Of a DNA stretch of 32,471 bases, positions 23,676 through 31,936 are shown piece after piece. This DNA is from Phycisphaerales bacterium (GTDB taxonomy: Bacteria > Planctomycetota > Phycisphaerae > UBA1845): the NCBI GenBank assembly GCA_013140575.1, contig JABFSN010000217.1:1-32471 (forward strand), in the 5' to 3' direction. The notes below the pieces were generated by a model, which searched no databases, had not been told where the DNA came from, and saw only the letters and a program-made list of their open reading frames with translations. A program made the translations under genes and the position numbers. The stretch's first letter is position 1. Every line of letters starts with the position of its first letter.

Positions 23676-24768
23676 ACACAAGCTCGTACAAACGCTGGCC
23701 GACGACGTCCGCACGCGGTTCCCCACGGATCATACGCTCGACCTCAAATTCGAAGATTGCTCCATGCGCGTCCACGGCAACTCGGCCGCGTTGATCGACC
23801 GGCTCCGCGAATATTACGGACGGTTCGTCACCCGCGAGCCCGGCCGACAGTTCCAGATTGCGGTTCTCGAATCGCCCGCGTTGCCCGTGGATATCGATTT
23901 CAATCCTGTGTCGCGTCGCGACCTCCGCGCCGCGCTGAAGGAGGAAATCGCTGACCTGCCCGACGGCCGCATCATTCGCAAGTCGCGCACCGGGATGGTC
24001 TTCCTGATCGGCGACGACGTCCACGTCGCGATCGGACCGTGCGCCCGGAACCCCAACCAGGTGGTCAACTTCATCGACAACCGGTTCATCGAGTGGCGGC
24101 TGCGTTGCGGCGGGCTGCTGCTGCACGCGTCGGGAGTGTCGTTGGACAACGCCGGGCTGGCCATCGCCGGACCCGCCGGACGCGGGAAATCGACCCTGGC
24201 GCTGGAAATGCTGGAACGGGGATTCGATTACGTCAGCAACGACCGCGTCATCACCGACAAGCACCTGCCTTCGTCGCTCATGTACGGCGTGCCCAAGCGC
24301 CCGCGGGTCAATCCCGGCACGCTTCTTCATCACCGGCGGCTGTCCGAAATGCTCGAGCCGGGTGACCGCGATCGGCTGAACCGCATGTCCGCGGACGAGC
24401 TGTGGCATCTCGAAGAAAAACGCGACGTCGACGTCGAACGCTGGTTCCCCCGCTGCAAACACGTGCTGCTCGCCCGCCTCAGCGCCGTGGTCGTCCTCAA
24501 CTGGCAACGCGACGCCGGACCACTGCGCCTGGCCCCCGTGACGTTGAGCGACCGCACCGAAATCCTCGAACTCATCGTCAAGGATCCCGGCGTGTTCCAC
24601 CCCGGGCGGCAAGCATCGTCCTCGCCCGAACAAAACGTCCGCCGATATCAGGACGTCCTTCGCGAATGCCCGGTGTGCGAAATCACCGGCGGCGTGGACT
24701 TCGCCGCTGCGGCCGCCGCCTGCCACGATTTCCTACGCCGCCCGACGACAAGGCCGGTGTGTTGCTAG
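23665..24768 (+). CDS. HprK-related kinase B (GAK system)
   Basis: 367 residues. The C-terminal half resembles HPr kinase/phosphorylase: GGLLLHASGV (His154), P-loop GPAGRGKST (Lys175) and SNDRVITDK with Asp193. The N-terminal 140 residues do not resemble the HprK N-domain. HprK phosphorylates a serine of HPr; no HPr gene is seen here, so the target is probably another protein, perhaps an amphi-Trp partner. CAGGAG lies eight bases before the ATG at 23665, which is 11 bases inside the ATP-grasp gene, so translation is coupled. It is the last gene of the cassette. Confidence 0.88.
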   Translation: MMAEHKLVQTLADDVRTRFPTDHTLDLKFEDCSMRVHGNSAALIDRLREYYGRFVTREPGRQFQIAVLESPALPVDIDFNPVSRRDLRAALKEEIADLPDGRIIRKSRTGMVFLIGDDVHVAIGPCARNPNQVVNFIDNRFIEWRLRCGGLLLHASGVSLDNAGLAIAGPAGRGKSTLALEMLERGFDYVSNDRVITDKHLPSSLMYGVPKRPRVNPGTLLHHRRLSEMLEPGDRDRLNRMSADELWHLEEKRDVDVERWFPRCKHVLLARLSAVVVLNWQRDAGPLRLAPVTLSDRTEILELIVKDPGVFHPGRQASSSPEQNVRRYQDVLRECPVCEITGGVDFAAAAAACHDFLRRPTTRPVCC

Positions 24769-24813
24769 GCGTTCGACACGCCCCCATCCTCGGCTCCGCC
24801 GCCCCGATCAGAA

Positions 24814-24833
24814 CCCGCCACGCGAGTGGCGGG
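24814..24833 (+). terminator. Hairpin after the GAK-type operon, possible terminator
   Basis: Perfect 8-bp stem CCCGCCAC-GCGA-GTGGCGGG, 46 bases after the kinase stop. No T-run follows, so it may be a REP-type palindrome that also ends transcription from both sides. Confidence 0.45.
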
Positions 24834-24959
24834 CCGTGTGGGTTCGACGCCGGAATGCGGAACCGGCGCAGTATTTCGTTCGGCCCCGAACTTACGTCCG
24901 GGGTTCGGACGCCGTGTGCCGCAACTCCGAATCTCAACGGTATCCACTCGCCGCCGGCG

Positions 24960-25790
24960 TCATTCTTTATCCATGAATCGCAAATCGACGACTACCGGAT
25001 GCCGGTCCATCCCGTCCGGTGTTATGCCGGAAACGACGTCCGACCGCTCCACGCGGACTCGTCCGCGGACCAGGTAAATTTGCGTGACGAGCTTCGTGGC
25101 GTCGGTGCCCGCGGCGGGCACGCACGCACGCCATCCCGAGGGGATCGGGTCGCCCGGTGTTTGATGGGTGGATGCCGGGCCGCTCCGTGCCCACTCGCCG
25201 AACGACCCCATCACCACGATGCGCGACTCCGTTTGCGCGGCGCACCATTCCTGCAATCGCCACAGGCATCGCCCGGCCTCCCCCGCCTGCAGTGCGTCGA
25301 CGTCCACGCCGATGATCAGCGCGGTGGAATCGCCGCCGGCCGGAATCACCCATCCGATCGCCCGAACATCGTCGGACAAGCGCACGCCGCGCCGCTCGAC
25401 CGCGCCCGCGCCCGATCGCGCCAGCAGTGCGTGTCCGGTCGCGCGCCCTGCGATCGGCGAAACCACCTCGAAGCGCCATTCGCCGCCCAAGGCCTCGCCC
25501 AGTGACTCCACCCACCTGCGTGACGGGACACCGCCCAAACCGACAATGTCCCCTTCAAGTGACGCAAGGGCCGCGGCCATTCCGTCAACACGGATCGACG
25601 GGCGATGGTCAAGTTCGGTTCCCGGTTGTGCGACGAGATTCCATAGGACCACGCGTACGGTTCCCTCGACCCGCGCCGCCGTCGAATCGCCCATGTCCGC
25701 ATGGCGATCAGACCGCGTGAAATAGTATGCGGTCCCGCCGAGGAGGATCGTGGCGCTGATGAGCGCGGGCAGAATCGGAATGCGTTTCAT
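24960..25790 (-). CDS. Degenerate endonuclease/exonuclease/phosphatase-fold membrane protein
   Basis: 276 residues: an N-terminal signal anchor (IPILPALISATILLGGTAYYF) followed by a domain with the outline of the EEP superfamily: VVLWNL, DGMAAALASLEGDIVGLGGV, IVVMGSFGEW and MDRHPVVVDL. The catalytic positions are altered: the usual LQEV is LGGV (Gly87 for Glu), GDFN is GSFG (Ser196 for Asp) and SDHxPV is MDRHPV. It is therefore probably catalytically dead and may be a binding or scaffolding protein. The start at 25790 (ATG) is chosen over an upstream TTG. It converges on the GAK-type operon and diverges from dnaG. Confidence 0.65.
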   Translation of the reverse strand: MKRIPILPALISATILLGGTAYYFTRSDRHADMGDSTAARVEGTVRVVLWNLVAQPGTELDHRPSIRVDGMAAALASLEGDIVGLGGVPSRRWVESLGEALGGEWRFEVVSPIAGRATGHALLARSGAGAVERRGVRLSDDVRAIGWVIPAGGDSTALIIGVDVDALQAGEAGRCLWRLQEWCAAQTESRIVVMGSFGEWARSGPASTHQTPGDPIPSGWRACVPAAGTDATKLVTQIYLVRGRVRVERSDVVSGITPDGMDRHPVVVDLRFMDKE

Positions 25791-25869
25791 GGATCGGGCA
25801 AACTCGCTCACCAAGCCAATGGACAATCGCCGGCCATCAGAATGCCGGATTTCGGGCGAACCAACTCCG

Positions 25870-26225
25870 CGTCCGGCATGCGAAGATGGTCAAACGTCTT
25901 CAGCCCACCATAGTCGCAAAGCCCGGCATCCACGACTGGGCGCGTGGGGCGGGGTTCGTGACAGTTCCGGCCAGATCATCCCGGACCTGTCAGCACCGCG
26001 GGCCCAGGCCGGCGGACGCCCCACGGGGGTGGTCACCGGGCAGGCGCTGCCCGGTGCGACGATGTTACCCGCCCGTCAATCCTGTCTCCTACGCGTGCGA
26101 TCAGGGTTCCGCGTGGGAGACGCAAACGGCGTGCCAGTCGCGACGCACTTATTGGGTGTCGGTCAGCCTGCCCCGCGGCCAAACCACCTCGGCCGTTCTG
26201 ATGGCGAGCTTTATTAAAAAATAGC
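25870..26225. ncRNA. Structured intergenic stretch, candidate non-coding RNA or leader
   Basis: No protein-like frame. Three strong stem-loops follow each other: 25959-25992 (TGACAG-x-TCCGG / CCGGA-x-CTGTCA), 26034-26056 (perfect CACCGGGCAG / CTGCCCGGTG, 3-base loop) and 26084-26121 (GTCTCCTACGCG / CGCGTGGGAGAC, one G-T pair), with weaker pairs between them. I searched by eye for RNase P, SRP and tmRNA signatures on both strands and found none. The strand is undecided: it could be a leader of the EEP-like gene (minus) or an independent RNA. Confidence 0.35.
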
Positions 26226-26234
26226 GCGTGCAAT

Positions 26235-26263
26235 TTGACGATTTGGCAATTGCGTGTTATATT
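26235..26263 (+). promoter_or_regulatory. Sigma-70 promoter of dnaG-rpoD
   Basis: TTGACG (26235-26240) and TATATT (26258-26263) with a 17-base spacer, preceded by an AT-rich TTATTAAAAAATA tract that may serve as an UP element. It leaves an untranslated leader of about 130 bases before dnaG. This is the clearest promoter in the window. Confidence 0.65.
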
Positions 26264-26402
26264 GGACTGTGTCCTTGCCCAGCACCTGAACAGCCATTGA
26301 TCCGTTCGCGGTCATGCTGTACGCGATCCGTCGCCACGCTGGGTCAGCTACCGGTTGCCTTGGTCATGGGCGGTCGTTGAACCAGAAGGCGGGCGAGGCT
26401 TC

Positions 26403-28244
26403 TTGCTGGATTTTTCAGCGGCAAAAGAGCGAATCCGCGAGCGCGTCGATCTTGTCGACGTCATCTCGGAACACACCCCACTGACCCGTCGGGGGCGGAA
26501 CCTGCTCGGTTTGTGCCCATTTCATCAGGAAAAAACGCCGTCATTCTCCGTCGACGCCGAACGCCAGTTTTTCAAGTGTTTCGGCTGCGGCGCTGGGGGG
26601 GACGTGTTTTCGTTCGTCCAGCGGCGCGACGGCGTCGAATTCCCCGAGGCCCTGCGGATTCTGGCCGATCGTGCCGGCGTCGAGCTGACTTCGTCCGACG
26701 CACCGGCCAAGGTGGGGGCGTCGACCCGGGCAGATATCGCCAGGGTCAACCAGTGGACCGCCCACTTTTTCGCCAAGCGGCTGAATGACCCTCGCGTGGG
26801 TGAATCCGCTCGCAGCTATCTGGCCGGACGCGGCATATCCCTGGAATCAGTCCACCGATTCGGCTTGGGCTTGGCTGTCGGCGGATACGACGTCGTTTTG
26901 AAGGCGGCCGAATCGGCCAAGATCAATCGCAGGCAGCTGATCGACGCCGCCGTGTGCAAGGTTGGCACTAACGGATCGGTTTACGACACATTTCGTGACC
27001 GGCTGATGTTCCCCATTCGTGACTCGTCGGGTCGGCACATCGCATTCGGCGGTCGGACGCTTGTCAACGACGATGCCAAATACCTGAATTCGCCCGAAAC
27101 GGCGCTGTTTTGCAAGCGCAAGTCGTTATACGGACTCGACTTGGCCCGCGAGACGATCGTCTCCACGCGGACCGCGATCGTTGTCGAGGGATACACCGAC
27201 TGCATCGCCTGCCACCAGTATGGGTTCACCAACGCCATCGCGACCCTTGGAACGTCCGTTACCGACGATCACATGATGGTTTTGCGTCGTTATTGTGACA
27301 CTGTTATTTTGGTGCTAGACGCCGACGTGGCCGGTGCCGCCGCCGCCGAGCGGGCCTTGGGAGTCGGGCTGAAACACGGTTTGACGGTCCGCTTGGCCAG
27401 CACGAACGGTGCCAAAGATCCGTGCGATTTTCTGCAAACTTCTGGTGCTAAAGAGTTTACGTCATTGTTGAATTCGGCGGAAGACGCGCTAGTATTCCAA
27501 TGGCAGCGCACGCGCGAGCGATACGATGGGGGTGAAACGCAGACGATCAAGCGCCAGGTAACGACGGAGTTCGTTTCGCTGGTGGCCGAGCTGTCGCAGT
27601 TCGGTGCGATCGACGCGATTCAACAGGGGATCATCGTCGGCCAACTGGCGAATCTGCTGGAACTGCCCGCGGAGCGGGTACGCGGATTGCTGTACGACCG
27701 TACGCGGCGCGTGCGACCGCAGGTTGTTGAAGCGGCTACGCGCCGACCGGATCGGCCGCGGTCGGCGGAGCAGGCGGCGCTGGTTGAGATTCTGCGCTTG
27801 ATGATCGCGCAGCCGGGGTTGTATGCCCAGTTGGGCGAGGAGTTTGATGCGGATCGGATTGAGGAGCCCGCCTATCGTCGGATCGCCGAGCACATGCGTG
27901 CCCTGGCGACGAAGCGCGGCGGGTTCGATCTGGCCGATCTGCTTTCACGTTTGACGGATACGAACGAGGCGGACCTGCTCACCGATCTGGCGACCGAGGG
28001 TTCTCGTCTCGATTCGGAAGCCATCGACGCGGCATTCGTCTCGGCGGTCGCGCGTCTGCGCGAGTCCGCGGAGAACCGCGAAACGCATCGTCTGACGGCG
28101 TTGTGCAGGCAGACCGCGGCGGGCGAACCAGCCGCGGACGATTCGGACATGAGAGAACGGCTGGCGCTCGTGGGGCGTCGGCTGGCGGGGCGTCGGGGGT
28201 TCTCGCACGCCCGGGCGATCAACGAATTCGGCCGGGCGGAGTGA
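26403..28244 (+). CDS. dnaG: DNA primase DnaG
   Basis: 613 residues. It makes RNA primers at the replication fork. The N-terminal CHC2 zinc finger is intact (Cys38-x2-His41 in CPFHQEKTPSF, Cys59 and Cys62 in KCFGCGAGGD). The primase core follows, with Toprim residues Glu262 (VVEGYTD) and Asp306/Asp308 (VLDADVAG). The C-terminal 200 residues are the helical helicase-binding region. The start is not certain: TTG at 26403 places the IRERVDLVDVISEH segment where the family has it, with GAGG five bases upstream. No in-frame ATG lies nearby. It is followed by rpoD after 38 bases, the classic dnaG-rpoD order. Confidence 0.95.
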   Translation: MLDFSAAKERIRERVDLVDVISEHTPLTRRGRNLLGLCPFHQEKTPSFSVDAERQFFKCFGCGAGGDVFSFVQRRDGVEFPEALRILADRAGVELTSSDAPAKVGASTRADIARVNQWTAHFFAKRLNDPRVGESARSYLAGRGISLESVHRFGLGLAVGGYDVVLKAAESAKINRRQLIDAAVCKVGTNGSVYDTFRDRLMFPIRDSSGRHIAFGGRTLVNDDAKYLNSPETALFCKRKSLYGLDLARETIVSTRTAIVVEGYTDCIACHQYGFTNAIATLGTSVTDDHMMVLRRYCDTVILVLDADVAGAAAAERALGVGLKHGLTVRLASTNGAKDPCDFLQTSGAKEFTSLLNSAEDALVFQWQRTRERYDGGETQTIKRQVTTEFVSLVAELSQFGAIDAIQQGIIVGQLANLLELPAERVRGLLYDRTRRVRPQVVEAATRRPDRPRSAEQAALVEILRLMIAQPGLYAQLGEEFDADRIEEPAYRRIAEHMRALATKRGGFDLADLLSRLTDTNEADLLTDLATEGSRLDSEAIDAAFVSAVARLRESAENRETHRLTALCRQTAAGEPAADDSDMRERLALVGRRLAGRRGFSHARAINEFGRAE

Positions 28245-28282
28245 TTGCCGCCGTCGCCGGCCCCTAATCGTGGGATGTGGAC

Positions 28283-30082
28283 ATGACGCAGATGATCGAA
28301 CCGGACACAATGATCGAGGCGGAACCGCAGATGAGTCCCATCGAATCGGCATTTACCATGCTGATCGGGTTGGGCAAGGAGCGCGGCTACCTGACCTGGG
28401 AGCAGTTGAACGACACTCTTCCGGACGACGCCGTCTGCCCGGACCAACTCGAACTGTTGATGATCCGCCTGGACGAATCGGGCATCGAAACGCTCGATCA
28501 GGCCGACGCCGCCCGCTACGAATCGGAGCGGCGTCGCAGTCGGCGTACGCGCGCCGCCCGCGCCGGGGAGGCGGTCGCCGGCGACGGCGAAGCGGGCGCT
28601 GCGGCGGTTGAGCCGTCGATCGACGAGGCGGCCCCGACCACAACCGGCGCGGCGATTCTGGAGCAGGTTTCTCCCGACGCGGGCCGGCGGATTGACGATC
28701 CGGTGCGGATGTACCTGTCGCAGATGGGCGAAATCCCACTGTTGACCCGCGATGAAGAAATCCGACTTGCCAAAAAGGTGGAACTGACCCGCATGGCCTT
28801 CCGGCGGATGGTGCTGGAAAGCGACTATTGCGCCACGCAGGCGTCCGAGATTTTGCAACAGGTCTACGAAGGCCGGCTCCCGTTCGATCGCACCATGAAG
28901 ATTTCGACGTGGGAGCACATGGCCAAGAACACCATCCTGGCCCGTCTGCCCGGCAATCTGGAGACGGCGCGGGCGTTGCTGGCCAAGAACGACGAGGACT
29001 GGACCACGCAATTGCAGGGTCGTGTGGCCAAGAAGGCCAAGACCGATGTTCTGCGGCAGATGAACGACCGGCGGCGGAAGGTGTCGCGTCTGTTGGAGGA
29101 GCTGTCGCTGCGGACCAGCCGGATTCAGCCGTTGTTCCGGCGATTGGAAAACCTGCGCCGCAAGATGATCAGCCTGGAGCGGCGCATCGTCTCCGAAGAC
29201 CGGCGGCGGACCATGTCCGACGAAGACTATCAGGCCATGCTCGAGGAGAACGAGGGCATCCGTTCGCTGGTGCTCGAGGACAGCGACGCGTTGTCCGACC
29301 GGCTGGCGACCATCCGCCGGGTGTTCAGCGAATACGAAGACGCCAAGCGCAAGCTGTCGGGCGGCAACCTGCGGCTGGTGGTCAGCATCGCCAAGAAATA
29401 CCGCAACCGCGGCTTGAGCTTTCTGGACATCATTCAAGAGGGCAACACCGGTCTGATGCGTGCGGTCGACAAGTACGAGTACAAGCGGGGTTACAAGTTC
29501 AGCACGTATGCCACGTGGTGGATTCGGCAGGCGATCACGCGGGCCATCGCCGATCATGCCCGCACCATTCGCATTCCCGTGCACATGATCGAGACCATGA
29601 GCCGGCTGCGGAACATCAGCAAGCAGTTGTTGCAGGAGATCGGTCGCGAGCCGACGATTGAAGAAATCGCCACCAAGGCCAACATGCCGGTGAGCGAAGC
29701 CCGTCGCGTCTTGAAAATCAGCCGGCATCCGATTTCGCTCGATCGGCCGGTGGGCGAAAGCGAAGACTCCTATTTCGGCGATTTCATCGAGGACGGACGG
29801 GCGGAATCGCCGCTGAGTTCGGCCGGCTCGGAAATGTTGAAGGAGCGCATCGACGAGGTGCTCAAGACGCTGACCTACCGCGAGCGGGAGATCATCAAGC
29901 TGCGCTTCGGCATCGGCGACGGGTACACCTACACGCTCGAAGAGGTGGGCAAGATCTTCAAGGTCACGCGCGAACGCGTGCGGCAGGTGGAGGCCAAGGC
30001 CATCCGCAAATTGCAGCATCCGGTGCGGTCGCGGAAGCTCGAAGGGTTCCTGACCGGGAACATCGAACGCATCGGCGGATAG
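28283..30082 (+). CDS. rpoD: RpoD, primary sigma factor
   Basis: 599 residues. Sigma 1.1-like N-terminus ([27 protein letters not shown]), an acidic/Ala-rich linker, region 1.2 ([23 protein letters not shown]), a long charged non-conserved insertion (about 165-340), region 2 ([27 protein letters not shown] and [19 protein letters not shown]), region 3, and region 4.2 ([28 protein letters not shown]). It directs RNA polymerase to housekeeping promoters such as the -35/-10 pairs seen here. ATG 28283 is chosen; GTG 28277 in frame is an alternative, and neither has a strong ribosome binding site. Confidence 0.96.
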   Translation: MTQMIEPDTMIEAEPQMSPIESAFTMLIGLGKERGYLTWEQLNDTLPDDAVCPDQLELLMIRLDESGIETLDQADAARYESERRRSRRTRAARAGEAVAGDGEAGAAAVEPSIDEAAPTTTGAAILEQVSPDAGRRIDDPVRMYLSQMGEIPLLTRDEEIRLAKKVELTRMAFRRMVLESDYCATQASEILQQVYEGRLPFDRTMKISTWEHMAKNTILARLPGNLETARALLAKNDEDWTTQLQGRVAKKAKTDVLRQMNDRRRKVSRLLEELSLRTSRIQPLFRRLENLRRKMISLERRIVSEDRRRTMSDEDYQAMLEENEGIRSLVLEDSDALSDRLATIRRVFSEYEDAKRKLSGGNLRLVVSIAKKYRNRGLSFLDIIQEGNTGLMRAVDKYEYKRGYKFSTYATWWIRQAITRAIADHARTIRIPVHMIETMSRLRNISKQLLQEIGREPTIEEIATKANMPVSEARRVLKISRHPISLDRPVGESEDSYFGDFIEDGRAESPLSSAGSEMLKERIDEVLKTLTYREREIIKLRFGIGDGYTYTLEEVGKIFKVTRERVRQVEAKAIRKLQHPVRSRKLEGFLTGNIERIGG

Positions 30083-30132
30083 CAAGGGACAAGGCGCGGG
30101 AAACAAGAGACAAGAACTGCGGATCGAGTTTG

Positions 30133-30199
30133 GTAGGGTGGGCACTGCTGACCGATTCCCGTCTGCGCCGTTCGAAGAGGTGGGCAATGCCCACCCTAC
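30133..30199. repeat. REPIN-like element, copy 1 (upstream of hicB)
   Basis: 67 bases with perfect 11-base inverted ends GTAGGGTGGGC / GCCCACCCTAC. It ends 26 bases before the hicB start, so it occupies the hicB promoter region. Its first internal hairpin has mismatches (ACTGCTGACC) compared with copies 2 and 3, so it is the most decayed copy. Confidence 0.8.
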
Positions 30200-30225
30200 A
30201 AGACTACGCCGGTGGTGCAGTATCG

Positions 30226-30450
30226 ATGACCACGCATCGCTATACGATCAGTCTGGAGCGTCAGCCGGACGGGGGGTTTCACGCGTTTTGCCCGGCGTTG
30301 CGGGGTTGTCATTCGCAGGGCGACTCGATCGACGAGACGGTGGACAACATCCGCGAGGCCATCGAGGCGTTCCTGGAAAGCGTCGAAGCCCACGGCGAGC
30401 CGATTCCCCGTGAGGACCTCCTAATTCGGCCCGTCGAGGTTGCCTTGTGA
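30226..30450 (+). CDS. hicB: HicB-family antitoxin
   Basis: 74 residues with the HicB/UPF0150 fold: RYTISLERQPDGGFHAFCPALRGCHSQGDSIDETVDNIREAIEAFLES, an RNase-H-like domain that normally binds and blocks HicA. No DNA-binding C-terminus is present; this short form occurs in the family. Its stop overlaps a GTG start of the hicA frame (GTGA at 30447-30450), as expected for a two-gene operon. Since hicA is interrupted, the antitoxin appears orphaned. REPIN-like elements flank it on both sides. Confidence 0.85.
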   Translation: MTTHRYTISLERQPDGGFHAFCPALRGCHSQGDSIDETVDNIREAIEAFLESVEAHGEPIPREDLLIRPVEVAL

Positions 30451-30518
30451 GCCGGCTTCCGGTGGTCTCGGCGCGCGAGGTCATTCGCGTGGCCGAGCAG
30501 CTGGGGTTTGCGTACTTC
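30447..30518 (+). pseudogene. hicA: hicA toxin gene, truncated by a repeat insertion
   Basis: The 24 codons from the GTG at 30447 give SRLPVVSAREVIRVAEQLGF, the start of a HicA mRNA interferase (about 60-85 residues in the family). At codon 25 the frame enters the REPIN-like element at 30519-30586. The region that should hold the GSHxxF catalytic histidine is absent, and I found no hicA continuation downstream in this strand. The toxin is therefore lost; the frame stays open through the repeat and into the DinB-like gene, but this is coincidental read-through. Confidence 0.75.
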
Positions 30519-30586
30519 GTAGGGTGGGCATCGCCCACCGGATTGCACGGGGTCGCGTTCAAAGAGGTGGGCAGTGCCCACCCTAC
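30519..30586. repeat. REPIN-like element, copy 2 (inside hicA)
   Basis: 68 bases with the same 11-base inverted ends; inside are two hairpins, GTGGGC-ATC-GCCCAC and GGTGGGC-AGT-GCCCACC. Nearly identical to copy 3 (31302-31369) over its whole length. Confidence 0.85.
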
Positions 30587-30686
30587 AATGTCCTTCCTTT
30601 CCCGGCGTACTCGTTCACGCTCCCGCCTTGGTCGCGTTCACATCCGCGGTGAACTCTTCGTTTTGAAAGATTGGCGTTCGATCGCG

Positions 30687-30711
30687 CATGGCCACGCAAG
30701 CGTGGACCATG
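30687..30711. repeat. Palindromic element CATGG-CCACG-CAAG-CGTGG-A-CCATG
   Basis: 10-bp stem with a single bulged A. The outer motif CATGGCCA...CCATGCCACC also occurs at 798-873, so it belongs to the dispersed palindrome set of this genome. The stretch 30587-30779 holds no gene otherwise. Confidence 0.6.
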
Positions 30712-30779
30712 CCACCCCGCGGCGGTATCATGGCCTGCCGTGGATCGAGGCAATTCATTCGCCGAACGGGAGGAAGATC

Positions 30780-31277
30780 ATGGCCAACAAGTCGATGGAG
30801 AACGTGTTCGCGGCGCTGCGCTTCGCGCGGACGACGCTGTTGTCGCTGTTCGAGGATTTTCCGCGTGACAAGGTCTGTCACCAGTTGACCCCGGGCGGCA
30901 ACCACGCCCTGTGGATTCTTGGGCACATCGCCTTCGAAGACGATGTGATGATGACCATGCTCGGCCGCAAGCAAGCCAAGTGCCCGGCGGAGTGGGCGAA
31001 GCTGTTCGGCATGGGCTCGACGCCCGTCGGGCAGGCGTCGCACTACCCGAAGCTCGACGAGTTGCTTACCGCGCTGGCCGACCGGCGGGAGGAGTTCATC
31101 GCCTGGCTCGGCTTGCGCACCGACGCCCAACTGGCCGAGCCGCTGCCCAAGGAACTGATCGGCTTCGCCCCCAACGCGGCCGCGCTGGCCAGCTCGCTGG
31201 CGTGGCACGACGGCCTGCACACCGGTCAACTCACCATGCTCCGCCGCGATCTGGGGCTGAAGCCGAAGTACGGGTAG
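30780..31277 (+). CDS. DinB-like four-helix metal-binding protein 2
   Basis: 165 residues of the DinB superfamily with the full histidine set: His49 (LWILGHIAFED), His143 and His147 (AWHDGLHTGQLTMLRRDLGL). It differs clearly from the DinB-like protein at 2024-2536. The start is fixed by GGGAGGA seven bases upstream; the frame continues upstream through the hicA remnant, which is not part of this gene. Substrate unknown; related proteins are thiol-dependent enzymes. Confidence 0.85.
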   Translation: MANKSMENVFAALRFARTTLLSLFEDFPRDKVCHQLTPGGNHALWILGHIAFEDDVMMTMLGRKQAKCPAEWAKLFGMGSTPVGQASHYPKLDELLTALADRREEFIAWLGLRTDAQLAEPLPKELIGFAPNAAALASSLAWHDGLHTGQLTMLRRDLGLKPKYG

Positions 31278-31301
31278 AGAGACTTCGACCGGCAAATCTC
31301 C

Positions 31302-31369
31302 GTAGGGTGGGCACCGCCCACCGGATCGCACGAGTCGGCGTTCGAAGAGGTGGGCAGTGCCCACCCTAC
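31302..31369. repeat. REPIN-like element, copy 3
   Basis: 68 bases, 11-base inverted ends, two internal hairpins, 24 bases after the DinB-like gene. With copies 1 and 2 it makes three elements in 1.24 kb. Confidence 0.85.
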
Positions 31370-31467
31370 AATGCTGGTGAATCGGAGGCGCCGCGAAGCG
31401 TTCAACGGAGTCAATGCCATTCTTGGATATCGTCCATTGGAGATTATCAGTCCGCCGGAGGTGTTTG

Positions 31468-31683
31468 ATGAATGATTCTGGGCTACAAGGCCGTGAACAG
31501 GTCTGGGACTGGAAACGACGGGCCGAAGAGTTGACTCGCGGGATGTCGCATCATGAGTTAATGGATTTCTATCGCCGCGAGGCGGAGGTCGCGGAACGGA
31601 AGCTCGGCGTGCGACTCGTGGTACAAGCCGCGTCTTTTCACGACGCGGCCCAAGGCGGCCGTTCGCCGCAAACGGGGCGATGA
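31468..31683 (+). CDS. Small hypothetical protein
   Basis: 71 residues, charged and mostly helical (WDWKRRAEELTRGMSHHELMDFYRREAEVAERKLG). The start at 31468 is supported by GGAGG six bases upstream. No family recognised; the HHELMDFYRREAE segment looks like a short conserved helical motif. The last 20 residues lack character. Confidence 0.6.
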   Translation: MNDSGLQGREQVWDWKRRAEELTRGMSHHELMDFYRREAEVAERKLGVRLVVQAASFHDAAQGGRSPQTGR

Positions 31684-31768
31684 AGGCGAAGCGAAAACCC
31701 AGAGCGACGGCAGGCGAACGGGCGTTTGTCCGCGACATGAAACGCCGCTCGGCGTTCGACCGGCAATC

Positions 31769-31787
31769 GTCGGGTCGATGACCCGAC
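31769..31787. repeat. Palindrome GTCGGGT-CGATG-ACCCGAC
   Basis: Perfect 7-bp stem in the 253-base spacer between two small hypothetical genes. The flanking bases (GCTCGGCGTTCG and GCTCGGCGAACG) also repeat. Probably a further dispersed palindrome. Confidence 0.5.
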
Positions 31788-31936
31788 CTACATGTACGAT
31801 GGCCGCTCGGCGAACGCCCGAACGAACCGGCGCTGTAGTGCAATCAAGCGTGTCCGTGGCCCGGCGAATCGCGTGAGTCGTCGCCCGAAGCGCCGGATTG
31901 TGTTGGCGCTGAAATCTGGGAGGAGCGAAAATACCA

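Noticed and set aside
25886-26224. 112-codon plus-strand frame in the structured stretch
   Set aside because: It has no recognisable domain and is Arg/Cys/Pro-rich in a way that reflects the hairpins; base pairing explains the sequence better than coding.
25870-26225. RNase P RNA, SRP RNA or tmRNA in the dnaG upstream region
   Set aside because: By eye I could not find the conserved cores of these RNAs on either strand. A covariance search would settle it.
30519-30779. A long fused protein running from hicA through the repeat into the DinB-like gene
   Set aside because: The frame is open only because the repeat lacks a stop in that frame; the DinB-like gene has its own strong ribosome binding site at 30769-30775.
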